Shown here: piece by piece, positions 52,806-61,414 of the stretch | Numbering within the stretch: position 1 is the stretch's first letter | Layout of the letters: each line of letters starts with the position of its first letter | Assembly (NCBI RefSeq): GCF_004684905.1 | Contig: NZ_SRJC01000001.1 | Coordinates: 1,550,001-1,614,000, forward strand | Length of the DNA stretch: 64,000 bases | DNA from: Halobacillus salinus | Lineage (GTDB): Bacteria; Bacillota; Bacilli; Bacillales; Halobacillaceae | Direction: 5' to 3' | Program-made: the position numbers and the translations under genes | Notes under the pieces: generated by a model | Databases searched by the model: none | The model's input: the letters and a program-made list of their open reading frames with translations, nothing else | What the model was told of the DNA's origin: nothing

Positions 52806-53678
52806 CTAAGGAGTTTTAATCAATTTCGGATCTAAAAGCTCATACCCTTTATTTCTCAAACCTTCCACAATTTCAGAAAGCCCTTTATAGGTCCACTCTC
52901 TGTCATGCATAAGTAAGTTCGCTCCGTTATTTAGAAGGTTTGTGTTCACCATAATATCCGCAATCGCATCCGCATCCATATATTCTTTATTCCAGTCGTA
53001 ACCATATGTCCAGTTCATAACCAGCATTTTTTCTTCTTGTGATAGCTGTTTGGAGTAATCCGTATTCTGCCCAAATGGAGCGCGGAAGAACTTAGGACGC
53101 TCTCCGATTACCGCTTCGATCTTATCATTCAACCCCACAATTTCTTCACGCTGTTCTTCTTTCGTCAGATCAGGAAGCGAAGCATGGGAGTTCGTATGGT
53201 TTCCGATCTCAAATCCCATATCATGAATTTGTTTCAGTTTTTCTTTTTCTTCTTCCGTATCAATGAAATGTCCATTGACAAAAAAGATGGCCGGGGCATT
53301 CATTTCCTTTAATTTTTTTGCCATTTCGACTGCATATTCGTCAGGGGCATCGTCAAAAGTCAGTAAGGCAACTTCCGGGTTGGCGTCATTGATCGGCTCG
53401 AACGACCAATTGCCTGTTAGCTGATATTGCGGTTCAGCCGGTACCTCGGACTCGTCTTGCTGCGTTGTGGCCTCCTCTTCTGTAGCTTCCTCGTCTTGTG
53501 CTTCTGTTTCTTCTTTATCCTGTTCTGAAGCCTCTTCCTCTTCTCCGCTTCCGGATGCATTAGTCTCTTCTACTTCCGTTTGTTCCGCTTTGTCTGTCTC
53601 GTCAGATTTCCCTTGGCTCTCTGCACCACATGCTGCCAAAATCAAAGTGATCAAGACCAAAGTGATTAATTGCTTCAT
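52806..53678 (-). CDS. Polysaccharide deacetylase family lipoprotein
   Basis: 290 aa. Lipobox LAAC (Cys 16-17 region), then about 65 residues of Glu/Asp/Ser/Thr-rich linker, then a NodB-type carbohydrate esterase domain: TFDDAPDE (catalytic and metal Asp), GNHTNSHASLP (metal His pair), FFRAPFGQN and LLMHD near the end. All five motifs are present, so it should be active on an N-acetyl sugar in peptidoglycan or a capsule outside the membrane. ATG 53678 with GGAGGG upstream. The acidic linker fits a halophile surface protein. Confidence 0.9.
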   Translation of the reverse strand: MKQLITLVLITLILAACGAESQGKSDETDKAEQTEVEETNASGSGEEEEASEQDKEETEAQDEEATEEEATTQQDESEVPAEPQYQLTGNWSFEPINDANPEVALLTFDDAPDEYAVEMAKKLKEMNAPAIFFVNGHFIDTEEEKEKLKQIHDMGFEIGNHTNSHASLPDLTKEEQREEIVGLNDKIEAVIGERPKFFRAPFGQNTDYSKQLSQEEKMLVMNWTYGYDWNKEYMDADAIADIMVNTNLLNNGANLLMHDREWTYKGLSEIVEGLRNKGYELLDPKLIKTP

Positions 53679-53821
53679 GATAGATTGACCCTCCACTGTT
53701 ATGTATTTCCATTGCCTATTATAAAACTGTATTTGTTTTTTTGCTATCGTTTTGAGATATTTTATTATATAATAGCCAACCGTGGCTAATTGATACTAAG
53801 GATGCAAAGGTGATTAAAGTC

Positions 53822-54898
53822 ATGATGAATTCGCTCAAAAAATTCAAGTTGTTCGGTGGTCGTACGATTAAGACAGGTATCTCCGTCTTTTTCACTGCTC
53901 TTATTTGTGGTTTCTTTGACCTACCCATTATTTTTGCCGTCATTACAGCCATTGTCACAATCGAACATACAGCTGCTGATTCCATCAAGAAAGCAGCAGT
54001 GCGTTTTCCTGCTTCGGCAATAGGCGCACTCTTAGCTACGAGCTTTTACGGCCTATTCGGTAAAGGTGCTGTCACGTTTGCACTTGCTGCTATGATTACA
54101 ATAGCCGTTTGTCACAAGCTGAAAATGGATGATGGTATTCTGGTCGCAACGATTACTGCTATTGCTATGATACCTGAATTTCAAGACCATTATTTTGTTT
54201 CGTTTTTCACAAGACTGGGTACTACATCTATTGGTATCATCATTTCAACTCTTGTGAATTTTTTCCTTTTACCTCCTAATTATTCGCCGATGATTTACAA
54301 GAACATCAATCAGCTATTTAATCATTCAAGTCGATTATTAGAGCGAATAATTAAGGACACCTTTGCAGAATCTAAAGAGAAAAATCGAAGTATCTCGAGG
54401 TCTTATCGTCAATTGACTGCTCATTTGGAAAGAACGTATTTACTTTCCAACTACCAAAGGGAAGAGTGGAAGTACCACAAGCATACGAAAGAGGAACTGC
54501 TAGCGTTTCAGTTTTCCCAGAAGAAACTCGGAGCGCTTCAACAGATTGCCTACCATTTAGGAAATCTGCAGTATGTGAAAATTGATGCTTCTGATTTTTC
54601 CGCTGAGGAGAAAGAGCTGATCCTCTCTTTAATCGAGGATTATGTCAAATCGCTTCAGGACCCGACCCATTCCATTACTGAAGAACAATTCCAAAGAGTT
54701 GGCAAACTGGATCACATGTTTTGGAAATGGAAGGAACAACATGTCGAAAGAGAAAGTCACTACAGACATCACCTTCCGCCTCAGACAATCATTATTTATG
54801 AACTCTTAAGTTTTCATGATGTTCTCGAAGAACTGCAAAACATGTCTGATAAGAGAAAACAGGTGGTCCGGGAGTGTTATGTAAAAGGAAACGATTGA
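53822..54898 (+). CDS. Aromatic acid exporter (ArAE/FUSC-like) family membrane protein
   Basis: 358 aa: N-terminal membrane domain with about five helices (to residue ~155; ITAIVTIEHTAADSIKKA and RFPASAIGALLA are ArAE-type motifs) and a helical cytoplasmic C-terminal half. Members export aromatic acids; substrate unknown here. ATG 53822 follows AAAGGTGATT. Only 42 bp separate its stop from the BCCT start, so they may share a transcript. Confidence 0.82.
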   Translation: MMNSLKKFKLFGGRTIKTGISVFFTALICGFFDLPIIFAVITAIVTIEHTAADSIKKAAVRFPASAIGALLATSFYGLFGKGAVTFALAAMITIAVCHKLKMDDGILVATITAIAMIPEFQDHYFVSFFTRLGTTSIGIIISTLVNFFLLPPNYSPMIYKNINQLFNHSSRLLERIIKDTFAESKEKNRSISRSYRQLTAHLERTYLLSNYQREEWKYHKHTKEELLAFQFSQKKLGALQQIAYHLGNLQYVKIDASDFSAEEKELILSLIEDYVKSLQDPTHSITEEQFQRVGKLDHMFWKWKEQHVERESHYRHHLPPQTIIIYELLSFHDVLEELQNMSDKRKQVVRECYVKGND

Positions 54899-54940
54899 CG
54901 GAATGGAAAGCAACACAATTAAATAGAAGGGATGATATTC

Positions 54941-56473
54941 ATGAACCAAGTTACGAGAGTATTTTACATCTCGGTAGTCGTAGCTTTCCTCTTTATCATC
55001 TGGGGCGTTTTGCCTCAAGATTTAGTGGGATCTGCGAACTTATCAAACGTTACATCACAAATACAAGGATTCTTAACTGAAAAATTCGGTTGGTTCTATT
55101 TATTATCCGCCACCGGATTCCTCATTTTTGCGATTTACCTTATCTTCTCTAAATATGGAAAACTGAAGCTGGGTAAACCGGATGATGAGCCAGAATATCC
55201 ATATATTACATGGTTCGCCATGTTGTTCAGTGCAGGTATGGGAATCGGTCTTGTATTCTGGGGTGCAGCCGAACCACTTTCACACTTCCACACTCCACCA
55301 ATTCCGGGTATGGAACCCACTTCTGAAGAAGCAGCGCAAGCCTCTATGAAATATAGTTTCTTCCACTGGGGTCTTCACCCTTGGGCGATTTACGCAGTTC
55401 TGGCACTAGCACTTGCTTACTTTAAGTTCAGAAAGGATGCTCCAGGTGTTATTAGTGCGGCGCTTACTCCTGTATTAGGGGAAGAGCGTGTTAAAGGACC
55501 CATCGGTACACTTGTTGACTTTATTGCGGTTTTCGCAACAATCTTCGGTGTAGCAACTTCTTTAGGACTCGGTGCACTGCAAATCTCAAGTGGACTAGCA
55601 TTCACTATTCCGGGATTGAACGATACCTTTACACTACAGTTGATCATAATTATTGTCGTAACGGTATTATTCATGATCTCTGCTATGACAGGACTTAACA
55701 AAGGAATTAAATACCTAAGTAATACAAACATTGTGTTAGCTCTATTGCTAATGTTCTTCTTGTTATTCGCTGGACCAACGAACTTCATCATGGACTTCTT
55801 TACGACTTCGTTCGGTTCCTATCTTCGTGATCTACCTTATATGAGTTTCCGTATGACACCATTTGCTGAAGACAGCAACTGGGTGCAAGGATGGACTATT
55901 TTCTACTGGGCTTGGTGGATTTCCTGGGCTCCATTCGTAGGAACATTCATCGCACGTGTTTCAAAAGGCCGTACAATCCGTGAGTTCATCTTGGGTGTTC
56001 TTCTTGTTCCAACCATTTTCGGTGCACTTTGGTTCTCCGTATTCGGTGGAACAACGATCTTCCTTGAGTACTTCCAAGGTATCAACATCAATCAGGATAT
56101 GAGTGATCTAGGAACGGAAGTTGCATTATTCTCTATGCTAGAACACATTCCACTTGGCGGTATCATGTCCTTTATCGGTCTGTTGCTGATCAGTACGTTC
56201 TTCGTAACATCTGCCGACTCCGCTACGTTTGTACTTGGTATGCAGACGACGAACGGAAGCTTGAACCCTAAGAACCAAGTCAAGTTCGTATGGGGTATTA
56301 TCCAAGCAGGTGCAGCAGCCGTACTACTTTGGCAAGGCGGGCTACAAGCACTGCAAACTGCTGCTATCATCGCAGCCTTCCCGTTCACTTTCATCATGAT
56401 TTTAATCTGTTTCTCACTCTATAAACAGTTTAATGAGGATGCGAAGGAAGTGGGCTTGAAGAAGAAAAGCTAA
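54941..56473 (+). CDS. BCCT-family glycine betaine/choline transporter (OpuD-like)
   Basis: 510 aa, about 12 helices. BCCT signatures: FSAGMGIGLVFWGAAEPLSHF (the glycine-rich helix), and WTIFYWAWWISWAPFVGTFIARVSKGRTIREF carrying the aromatic substrate box. Sodium-coupled uptake of glycine betaine or related osmoprotectants is the family role; OpuD is the closest idea, but substrate cannot be fixed from sequence. ATG 54941 is preferred; GAAGGGATG lies 7-8 bases before it. Confidence 0.92.
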   Translation: MNQVTRVFYISVVVAFLFIIWGVLPQDLVGSANLSNVTSQIQGFLTEKFGWFYLLSATGFLIFAIYLIFSKYGKLKLGKPDDEPEYPYITWFAMLFSAGMGIGLVFWGAAEPLSHFHTPPIPGMEPTSEEAAQASMKYSFFHWGLHPWAIYAVLALALAYFKFRKDAPGVISAALTPVLGEERVKGPIGTLVDFIAVFATIFGVATSLGLGALQISSGLAFTIPGLNDTFTLQLIIIIVVTVLFMISAMTGLNKGIKYLSNTNIVLALLLMFFLLFAGPTNFIMDFFTTSFGSYLRDLPYMSFRMTPFAEDSNWVQGWTIFYWAWWISWAPFVGTFIARVSKGRTIREFILGVLLVPTIFGALWFSVFGGTTIFLEYFQGININQDMSDLGTEVALFSMLEHIPLGGIMSFIGLLLISTFFVTSADSATFVLGMQTTNGSLNPKNQVKFVWGIIQAGAAAVLLWQGGLQALQTAAIIAAFPFTFIMILICFSLYKQFNEDAKEVGLKKKS

Positions 56474-56484
56474 GTTAAAGTTAG

Positions 56485-56520
56485 TAAAGTGCTCTCCATA
56501 ATCGGAGAGCACTTTTTTTG
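56485..56520 (+). terminator. Terminator after BCCT gene
   Basis: AAGTGCTCTCC/GGAGAGCACTT stem with ATAATC loop, then TTTTT; its tail overlaps the spo0M -35. Confidence 0.9.
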
Positions 56521-56547
56521 AATCCTTTTCCTCCTTTTTTTCGTATA
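56519..56547 (+). promoter_or_regulatory. Candidate sigma-W-type promoter of spo0M
   Basis: TGAATC (56519-56524), 17-bp spacer with a T run, CGTATA (56542-56547). This resembles the ECF sigma-W promoter (TGAAAC, 16-17 bp, CGTA); B. subtilis spo0M is in the sigma-W regulon as I recall. An overlapping TATAAT (56544-56549) could instead be a sigma-A -10. Confidence 0.55.
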
Positions 56548-56571
56548 ATCAGGAAAAGGAGGAGAAAATAC

Positions 56572-57327
56572 ATGTTCAAAAAATTGTTGGCGAGTGTCGG
56601 GGTCGGCGCTGCTAAAGTAGACACTCAGCTAGAGAAGGATTCATTTATCCCCGGGGAAGAAGTGACTGGCAAAGTGGTCATAAAAGGTGGAGACGTTGAT
56701 CAATCGATTGACGCGATACACTTGTTCCTAATGACAGAGGCAATAAGAGAAGTGGATGACAGGAAAGTAAAAGAGAAAGTCTCTCTGGAAAAGTACTTAA
56801 TCACTCAAGATCTAGTCATCGCTGCTCGTGAGATTAAAGAAATTCCTTTCACTGTCCACCTTCCTTTCCATGTACCGGCTTCGGTTGGAAGACTCCCTAT
56901 TTGGTTTGAGACAGGATTGGACATTCCGATGGCTCTTGACCCTCAAGACCGTGATCCAATTAAGGTGGCACCACACCCTTACCTTGAAACCATTTTGGAA
57001 TGTATAGAATCGATTGGCTTCTCTGTTAAGAAAGTAGAAATGGAATATTCGAAACATCACGGGTATGTACAGGAATTTGAGTTTCAGCCAAGTGGCGAAT
57101 TCCGCTCCTACCTTGATGAACTAGAAGCTGTATTTTTCCTTTACGAAGATCGTATTGATACATTCCTAGAAGTGGATCGACGCGCTCGAGGCCTGGGAGG
57201 CTTGTTTGCGGAAGCCTTAGAAATGGATGAAAGTAAAGTCAAATTATCTTATTCCAAATCTGAGCTCGAAAATAAAAACAGTGTTGCAGAACAATTACGA
57301 GCCACTATTCAACGCTACAGCCAATAG
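56572..57327 (+). CDS. spo0M: Sporulation-control protein Spo0M
   Basis: 251 aa, arrestin-like beta-sandwich fold (Spo0M family), beginning MFKKLLASVGVGAAKVDTQL, with DSFIPGEEVTGKVVIKGG and VHLPFHVPASVGRLPIWFET. In B. subtilis it affects early sporulation and cell-envelope functions. ATG 56572 has AAAGGAGGAGAAAATAC upstream. Monocistronic between two terminators. Confidence 0.93.
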   Translation: MFKKLLASVGVGAAKVDTQLEKDSFIPGEEVTGKVVIKGGDVDQSIDAIHLFLMTEAIREVDDRKVKEKVSLEKYLITQDLVIAAREIKEIPFTVHLPFHVPASVGRLPIWFETGLDIPMALDPQDRDPIKVAPHPYLETILECIESIGFSVKKVEMEYSKHHGYVQEFEFQPSGEFRSYLDELEAVFFLYEDRIDTFLEVDRRARGLGGLFAEALEMDESKVKLSYSKSELENKNSVAEQLRATIQRYSQ

Positions 57328-57335
57328 ATGGTACA

Positions 57336-57371
57336 CAGAAAAGCTCAGGGAGTCACCCCCCTGAGCTTTCT
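57336..57371. terminator. Bidirectional terminator spo0M/thiE
   Basis: AAAGCTCAGGG/CCCTGAGCTTT stem, seven-base loop, between converging genes. Confidence 0.88.
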
Positions 57372-57374
57372 CTT

Positions 57375-57989
57375 TCATATTTGCCGAACTGCTGCTTTTA
57401 TGTCAACTGCTTTTGTAATGGCAGAAATTACAGCTACTCCATCCGCTCCCGCTTCAATGACGTTCGAAGCATTCGTTGGATCTATTCCACCGATTCCCAC
57501 TACCGGAATAGTTGGATGCACTATTTTGATACGTCGAATCCAGTCTGTACCTACCGATTCTTTTGCATCTTCTTTAGTAGCCGTGGGATAAATAGGTCCT
57601 GCTCCTAAATAGTCAACATAGTCTATTTCACTATTTGCGAGTTCCGTTTCATTTGAAACAGATAGTCCAATCAGCAGTTCAGGATGATGTTCTCTTATAT
57701 AAGTCACTTCTTTGTCCGCTTGACCTACATGGACACCATTCGCCCCCAACTGTATTGCTAATTCAAGATCATCGTTAACGAAAAACAGAATGTCATTCTC
57801 TTTACATATCTCACGGAGGCTTCTCCCAAGCATCAGTCGCTCCTGACCTAAGCGGGCACCATTACCCTTCTCACGGTACTGAAAAGCCGTTATGCCTCCT
57901 GCAATGGCCTCTCTTAATACTTCATGCGGATCTCTAGAGCACTGATTCGATCCCATGACAAGATACTTTCGTAATTGACCGGACTTCAT
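57375..57989 (-). CDS. thiE: Thiamine phosphate synthase
   Basis: Joins HMP pyrophosphate and thiazole phosphate to thiamine phosphate. 204-aa TIM barrel with QYREKG (substrate Arg/Lys), FFVNDDLELAIQLGANGVHVGQ, LGAGPIYPTATK and the phosphate loop VVGIGGIDPTNA. Last gene of the thiW-tenA-thiD-thiM-thiE operon; its ATG overlaps the thiM stop (ATGA). Confidence 0.95.
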   Translation of the reverse strand: MKSGQLRKYLVMGSNQCSRDPHEVLREAIAGGITAFQYREKGNGARLGQERLMLGRSLREICKENDILFFVNDDLELAIQLGANGVHVGQADKEVTYIREHHPELLIGLSVSNETELANSEIDYVDYLGAGPIYPTATKEDAKESVGTDWIRRIKIVHPTIPVVGIGGIDPTNASNVIEAGADGVAVISAITKAVDIKAAVRQI

Positions 57990-58744
57990 CCCATATCCTC
58001 CCCGGCCAATTGATCTATAAAGTGGGATAAAAATGTGCCTGGTCCTCTGACATCAGTTTGCGAAGCTGCTATTTCCGCTTTCTTCCCGTAGTAAGCTGCA
58101 GCGGCATGAGCACTTTCCAACACATCTTCTCCTACACTTAAGTAAGCTGTCACGACTGAACCAAGCAAGCAACCTGCTCCTGTAATTTGAGTAAGTAGAG
58201 CAGTACCTGTCTCATTCTTTAATGTTCTATTGCCATCTGTGACGATGTCTGTCTTACCTGTGCATAAAACAGAAGTTCCGCAGTTTCTGGCAACTTCCTC
58301 GGCCACCTCCGTCGGATCCGTTTCTCCTACAAAATCCACGCCCTTTGTCTCCAATTTCCTACCAATTAGATGAGCAAGCTCTCCTGCATTACCTTTTATG
58401 ACAGTTGGTTGCACTTCCGATAATAGACTTTCGAACAGCTTTGTTCTATACGAGGTGGCAGCTACTCCTACTGGGTCTATAACAACTGGAATCTCCTGCT
58501 CATTAGCTGCCTTTCCGGCTAAAATCATCGCATCTAGCTGCTCTTCTCCTACTGTCCCGATATTGAGTAATAGACCATCGGACTGTCTTGCTACTTCGGC
58601 GGCATCTTCTTTTGCATTCGCCATGATCGGCGATGCTCCTAATGCCAGCAGACCATTGGCACTAAAGTTCATTACCACTTGATTCGTCATGTTATGAACC
58701 AATGGATTCATTTCTCTTACTTTGTGTAGAATGCCTTCGTTCAT
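57986..58744 (-). CDS. thiM: Hydroxyethylthiazole kinase
   Basis: Salvage kinase that phosphorylates the thiazole alcohol of thiamine. 252 aa, ribokinase-like fold: HNMTNQVVMNFSANGLLALGASPIM, VIDPVGVAATSYRT, IKGNAGELAHL and the anion-hole ITGAGCLLGSV. ATG 58744 is used (AAAGGAG in thiD, ATGA overlap with the thiD stop). Confidence 0.96.
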   Translation of the reverse strand: MNEGILHKVREMNPLVHNMTNQVVMNFSANGLLALGASPIMANAKEDAAEVARQSDGLLLNIGTVGEEQLDAMILAGKAANEQEIPVVIDPVGVAATSYRTKLFESLLSEVQPTVIKGNAGELAHLIGRKLETKGVDFVGETDPTEVAEEVARNCGTSVLCTGKTDIVTDGNRTLKNETGTALLTQITGAGCLLGSVVTAYLSVGEDVLESAHAAAAYYGKKAEIAASQTDVRGPGTFLSHFIDQLAGEDMG

Positions 58745-59538
58745 ATACTTCGCTCCTTTCTCCATGCAAAATGATTGGTCGGACCGCTTCCATGTCCTAA
58801 AGAAAAAGATTCACGAATAGCGGCTGTCACGTATTCTTTACTTATACGCACGGAATCAAAAAGAGAATGACCTTGGCTCAAACAAGCTGTAATCGCAGCA
58901 GAATAAGTACAGCCAGTTCCGTGCGTGTTCGCTGTGTCTATTCGTTCTGCTGTAAAGACTTCCCACTCTGAGCCATCATAGAGGACATCAAGCGCTTCTC
59001 CGTCTCTGTGCCCACCTTTTATTAGCGCAGCACTAGCCCCGAGAACGGTACAGATATGTTCTGCTGCCTCTCGCATATCCTCTACAGAATGAATGGATGT
59101 ACCTATGATTTTTTCAGCTTCCGGTATATTAGGGGTGATGATTGTTGCTAAAGGTATTAATCGTTCTTTCCACATTTCCATTGCGCTTTCTTCTATTAGT
59201 TCATCTCCGCTTTGAGCCACCATGACAGGATCGATCACGTACGGAGCATCAATATGCTCCACTTGATCAGCGACGGCCCTCATCATGTCCACTGTCGGAA
59301 TCATCCCACTCTTCACCGCATGGATTGGCATATCATATCGAACAGAACGTACTTGCTCTGTCAGGAACGAAGCTGGCATATGATGAACTCCTTGCACTCC
59401 TGTCGTATTCTGAGCGACAACAGATGTTACAACAGACATTCCATAAACACCAAGTTCCTGAAAGGTTTTTAAATCTGCCTGGATGCCAGCTCCTCCACTT
59501 GGATCTGTACCGGCGATTGTAAGAGCACAGCTAATCAT
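58741..59538 (-). CDS. thiD: Hydroxymethylpyrimidine/phosphomethylpyrimidine kinase
   Basis: Phosphorylates HMP and HMP-P. 265 aa, ribokinase fold with ALTIAGTDPSGGAGIQADLKTF at the N-terminus, YVIDPVMVAQSGDEL, TPNIPEAEKI and the catalytic THGTGCTYSAAI. Overlaps tenA by 4 bp. With thiM, thiE and TenA it forms a salvage pathway that recycles both thiamine halves. Confidence 0.95.
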   Translation of the reverse strand: MISCALTIAGTDPSGGAGIQADLKTFQELGVYGMSVVTSVVAQNTTGVQGVHHMPASFLTEQVRSVRYDMPIHAVKSGMIPTVDMMRAVADQVEHIDAPYVIDPVMVAQSGDELIEESAMEMWKERLIPLATIITPNIPEAEKIIGTSIHSVEDMREAAEHICTVLGASAALIKGGHRDGEALDVLYDGSEWEVFTAERIDTANTHGTGCTYSAAITACLSQGHSLFDSVRISKEYVTAAIRESFSLGHGSGPTNHFAWRKERSI

Positions 59539-60227
59539 CTAGTCGATACCTCCTCTTCTGTTAACCATCCTTCACATGTAATAGCCATCTCCCAGAAGGA
59601 CCACTCTAGTTGACAGCTTTTATGGAAGGCTTCTCTCATCTTTTGTTTTTCAGAGTCTGAAGCTTTCTCAGCCAGTTGGTCTAATCGGCTCCTCATGAAA
59701 TTCGTTACATCCATCATCGCGTCTTCTGTATAGAATGTAATCCAAGGTTGAAAGGGATGGTCCTGCGATTCATTAAGAAACTCTATCTCAAGCTTCTTCC
59801 CTATCTCCAAATATGTCCAAGGGCACGGAAGGAGTGCAGCCAGAGTCTCCCCCATACCTCCTTGCAAGGCATGGTATAACATGTGCTTAATATAATGATC
59901 CGCAGTCGGCGGAAGGTCGTACCCTTGTAAGTCTTCATAAGGAATGCCTATATATTCACACAAATTCTTATGAGGATGCACTTCACTGTGTAAAATAAAT
60001 TGAACTTGCTCGTTGAAAAACTCTATTTCTTCACGCTCCGCTGATTTTGAAATGGCGAGTCCATACACTTGCATGAACTTATTTAAGTACTCATAGTCCG
60101 CTTTAACGTAATGGGCAACAGCCTCAGGGTTCAACTCCCCTTTTCCTATTCCTTGCACGAATGGGTGACGATAGATTTCACGGAATAAGTGTTCATTCTC
60201 TTCTCTTAATTGATTTGTAAAGGACAC
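59535..60227 (-). CDS. tenA: Aminopyrimidine aminohydrolase (thiaminase II) TenA
   Basis: Hydrolyses aminomethyl-HMP, from degraded thiamine, to HMP for salvage. 230 aa, all-helical, with the catalytic cysteine in LLPCPWTYLEIG (Cys 135, the same number as in B. subtilis TenA), YVKADYEYLNKF and FWEMAITCEGW near the end. The neighbouring thiD supplies the next step. Confidence 0.94.
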   Translation of the reverse strand: MSFTNQLREENEHLFREIYRHPFVQGIGKGELNPEAVAHYVKADYEYLNKFMQVYGLAISKSAEREEIEFFNEQVQFILHSEVHPHKNLCEYIGIPYEDLQGYDLPPTADHYIKHMLYHALQGGMGETLAALLPCPWTYLEIGKKLEIEFLNESQDHPFQPWITFYTEDAMMDVTNFMRSRLDQLAEKASDSEKQKMREAFHKSCQLEWSFWEMAITCEGWLTEEEVSTR

Positions 60228-60239
60228 AACAATTCCCCC

Positions 60240-60743
60240 TTAAGATTTTGTAGGTACTAGACGTATTGCACTCGGTTGCAGTTTCTTGACAACCAGCCAA
60301 CCTAAAATTGCTCCTGATAAACTGCTAACAATGAATGGCGGCACAAAGGCCATCGCTCCCGCAGAACTCCCCATAAGAAGATGGGAGTATGGAACAGAGA
60401 ACAGAGCTCCCAATATTCCCGTGCCGAAAACCTCACCAGCAGCTGCAAAAGATGCACGGTGCGTCCATTTGTAAAATAAGCCTGCTAAACAAGCCCCAAT
60501 CATTCCACCCGGGAAAGCGAGCAATGTGCCTAATCCAAGAAAGACGCGAAGCAACCCTATTACAAAAGCGATGCCAACAGCTGGAATCGGCCCAAGAACT
60601 ACTGCAGCCACTACATTCACGGCATGCTGTACGGGATAAGCTTTAGCAATACCCGCTGGAAACCAAAGCAACTGAGAACCCATTGTTCCAATTGCTACAA
60701 ATACGGCCATTACAATGATCAACCTCGTACGATTCAATTTCAT
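60240..60743 (-). CDS. thiW: ThiW, thiamine-precursor ECF transporter S component
   Basis: Membrane S component predicted to bind a thiazole precursor and use a shared ECF energising module encoded elsewhere. About 167 aa, five to six helices; family motifs LLWFPAGIAKAYPVQHAVNVV and LAFPGGMIGACLAGLFY. Start is ambiguous: ATG 60743 lies only one base after GGGAGG, whereas TTG 60737 two codons later has ideal spacing. First gene after the TPP riboswitch. Confidence 0.92.
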   Translation of the reverse strand: MKLNRTRLIIVMAVFVAIGTMGSQLLWFPAGIAKAYPVQHAVNVVAAVVLGPIPAVGIAFVIGLLRVFLGLGTLLAFPGGMIGACLAGLFYKWTHRASFAAAGEVFGTGILGALFSVPYSHLLMGSSAGAMAFVPPFIVSSLSGAILGWLVVKKLQPSAIRLVPTKS

Positions 60744-60765
60744 TCCTCCCTTCTTGAAGGAGAAC

Positions 60766-60799
60766 AAAAAAAGTCAGGTCCGGGGTACGGACCTGACTT
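60766..60799 (-). terminator. Riboswitch terminator
   Basis: AGTCAGGTCCG/CGGACCTGACT 11-bp stem with GGGTA-type loop and seven T on the minus strand, between the TPP aptamer and thiW. Confidence 0.9.
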
Positions 60800-60930
60800 C
60801 GAATAGGCATAAGTAAATAGACGCCTCGTGCGTCTAACTACTTCCCTCCGCTGGTATTAACCAGATCAGGTTCATAAGAGTCAGAAGGTTCGATTTCCTT
60901 CTTCTCAGCCTATTTAGGCTCCCCTAGTAG
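60766..60930 (-). promoter_or_regulatory. TPP riboswitch (THI element) controlling the thi operon
   Basis: Minus-strand aptamer about 60930-60838: ACTAGGGGAGCC at the 5' side, GGCTGAGA, TGAACCTGATCTGG, TTAATACCAGCGGAGGGAAGT at the 3' side, the conserved core of the TPP aptamer. It is followed by a small hairpin and a strong terminator before thiW, so excess TPP should stop transcription early. Confidence 0.95.
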
Positions 60931-60959
60931 TTGTTGTTAAAATATTCAGTTACATTGTC

Positions 60960-60988
60960 ATCATATCAGACAGTTTATTATTTGTCAT
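60960..60988 (-). promoter_or_regulatory. Sigma-A promoter of the thi operon
   Basis: Minus strand ATGACA (60988-60983), 17-bp spacer, TATGAT (60965-60960) preceded by TGA, an extended -10; about 30 bp before the aptamer. Confidence 0.8.
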
Positions 60989-61046
60989 CTTATTCTAATA
61001 TCGCTTCTCTACTTTAATGGAAAAGAGATTTAAGAAATGATATAGA

Positions 61047-61414
61047 TCATTTATCGTGTCTGACTGATCCCTCACTTATTCGATTAAGAAATTCGTTTAC
61101 AACATTCATCTGGCTTTTATCATTGCCTAATTTAAGCATAGCGCGACCGATGAAATTACCCCCCTATTCGTCCCTTCATACACGAATCTAGTTCGATCTG
61201 CTTCTTTATAAAAGGTATAAGTCAGATTGACCTCGAAGGCTTTCCCTAATTCAAACTTCCATTGCTTCCGTTTATCATCAGGTTCATCGGCATAATCTAA
61301 CTCCTCCACTTTGTAGGTCTCCACTCTTTTACCCTCTCTGTATTTCTGAAGGTATTTAGCTCCGCTCTCTCCCTCAGTCCCCTCGACCAACCTATGCTCT
61401 TCTACTTTAGGCAT
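61047..61414 (-). pseudogene. SRPBCC (START-like) domain gene, frameshifted and N-truncated
   Basis: Open from ATG 61414 (MPKVEEHRLVEGTEGE) to a stop at 61127, giving 95 aa that end abruptly. Shifting frame at the G6 run (61159-61164, minus strand) restores a further 40 or so codons (GGNFIGRAMLKLGNDKSQ and VVNEFLNRI) to TGA at 61047, giving the C-terminal helix expected of SRPBCC proteins. The N-terminal strand and helix (~25 aa) are missing. Either a decaying gene or a homopolymer sequencing error plus a real truncation. Confidence 0.7.

Noticed and set aside
53467-53688. 73-aa serine-rich plus-strand frame
   Set aside because: Antisense reading of the Glu-rich linker of the deacetylase; low complexity is inherited from the opposite strand.
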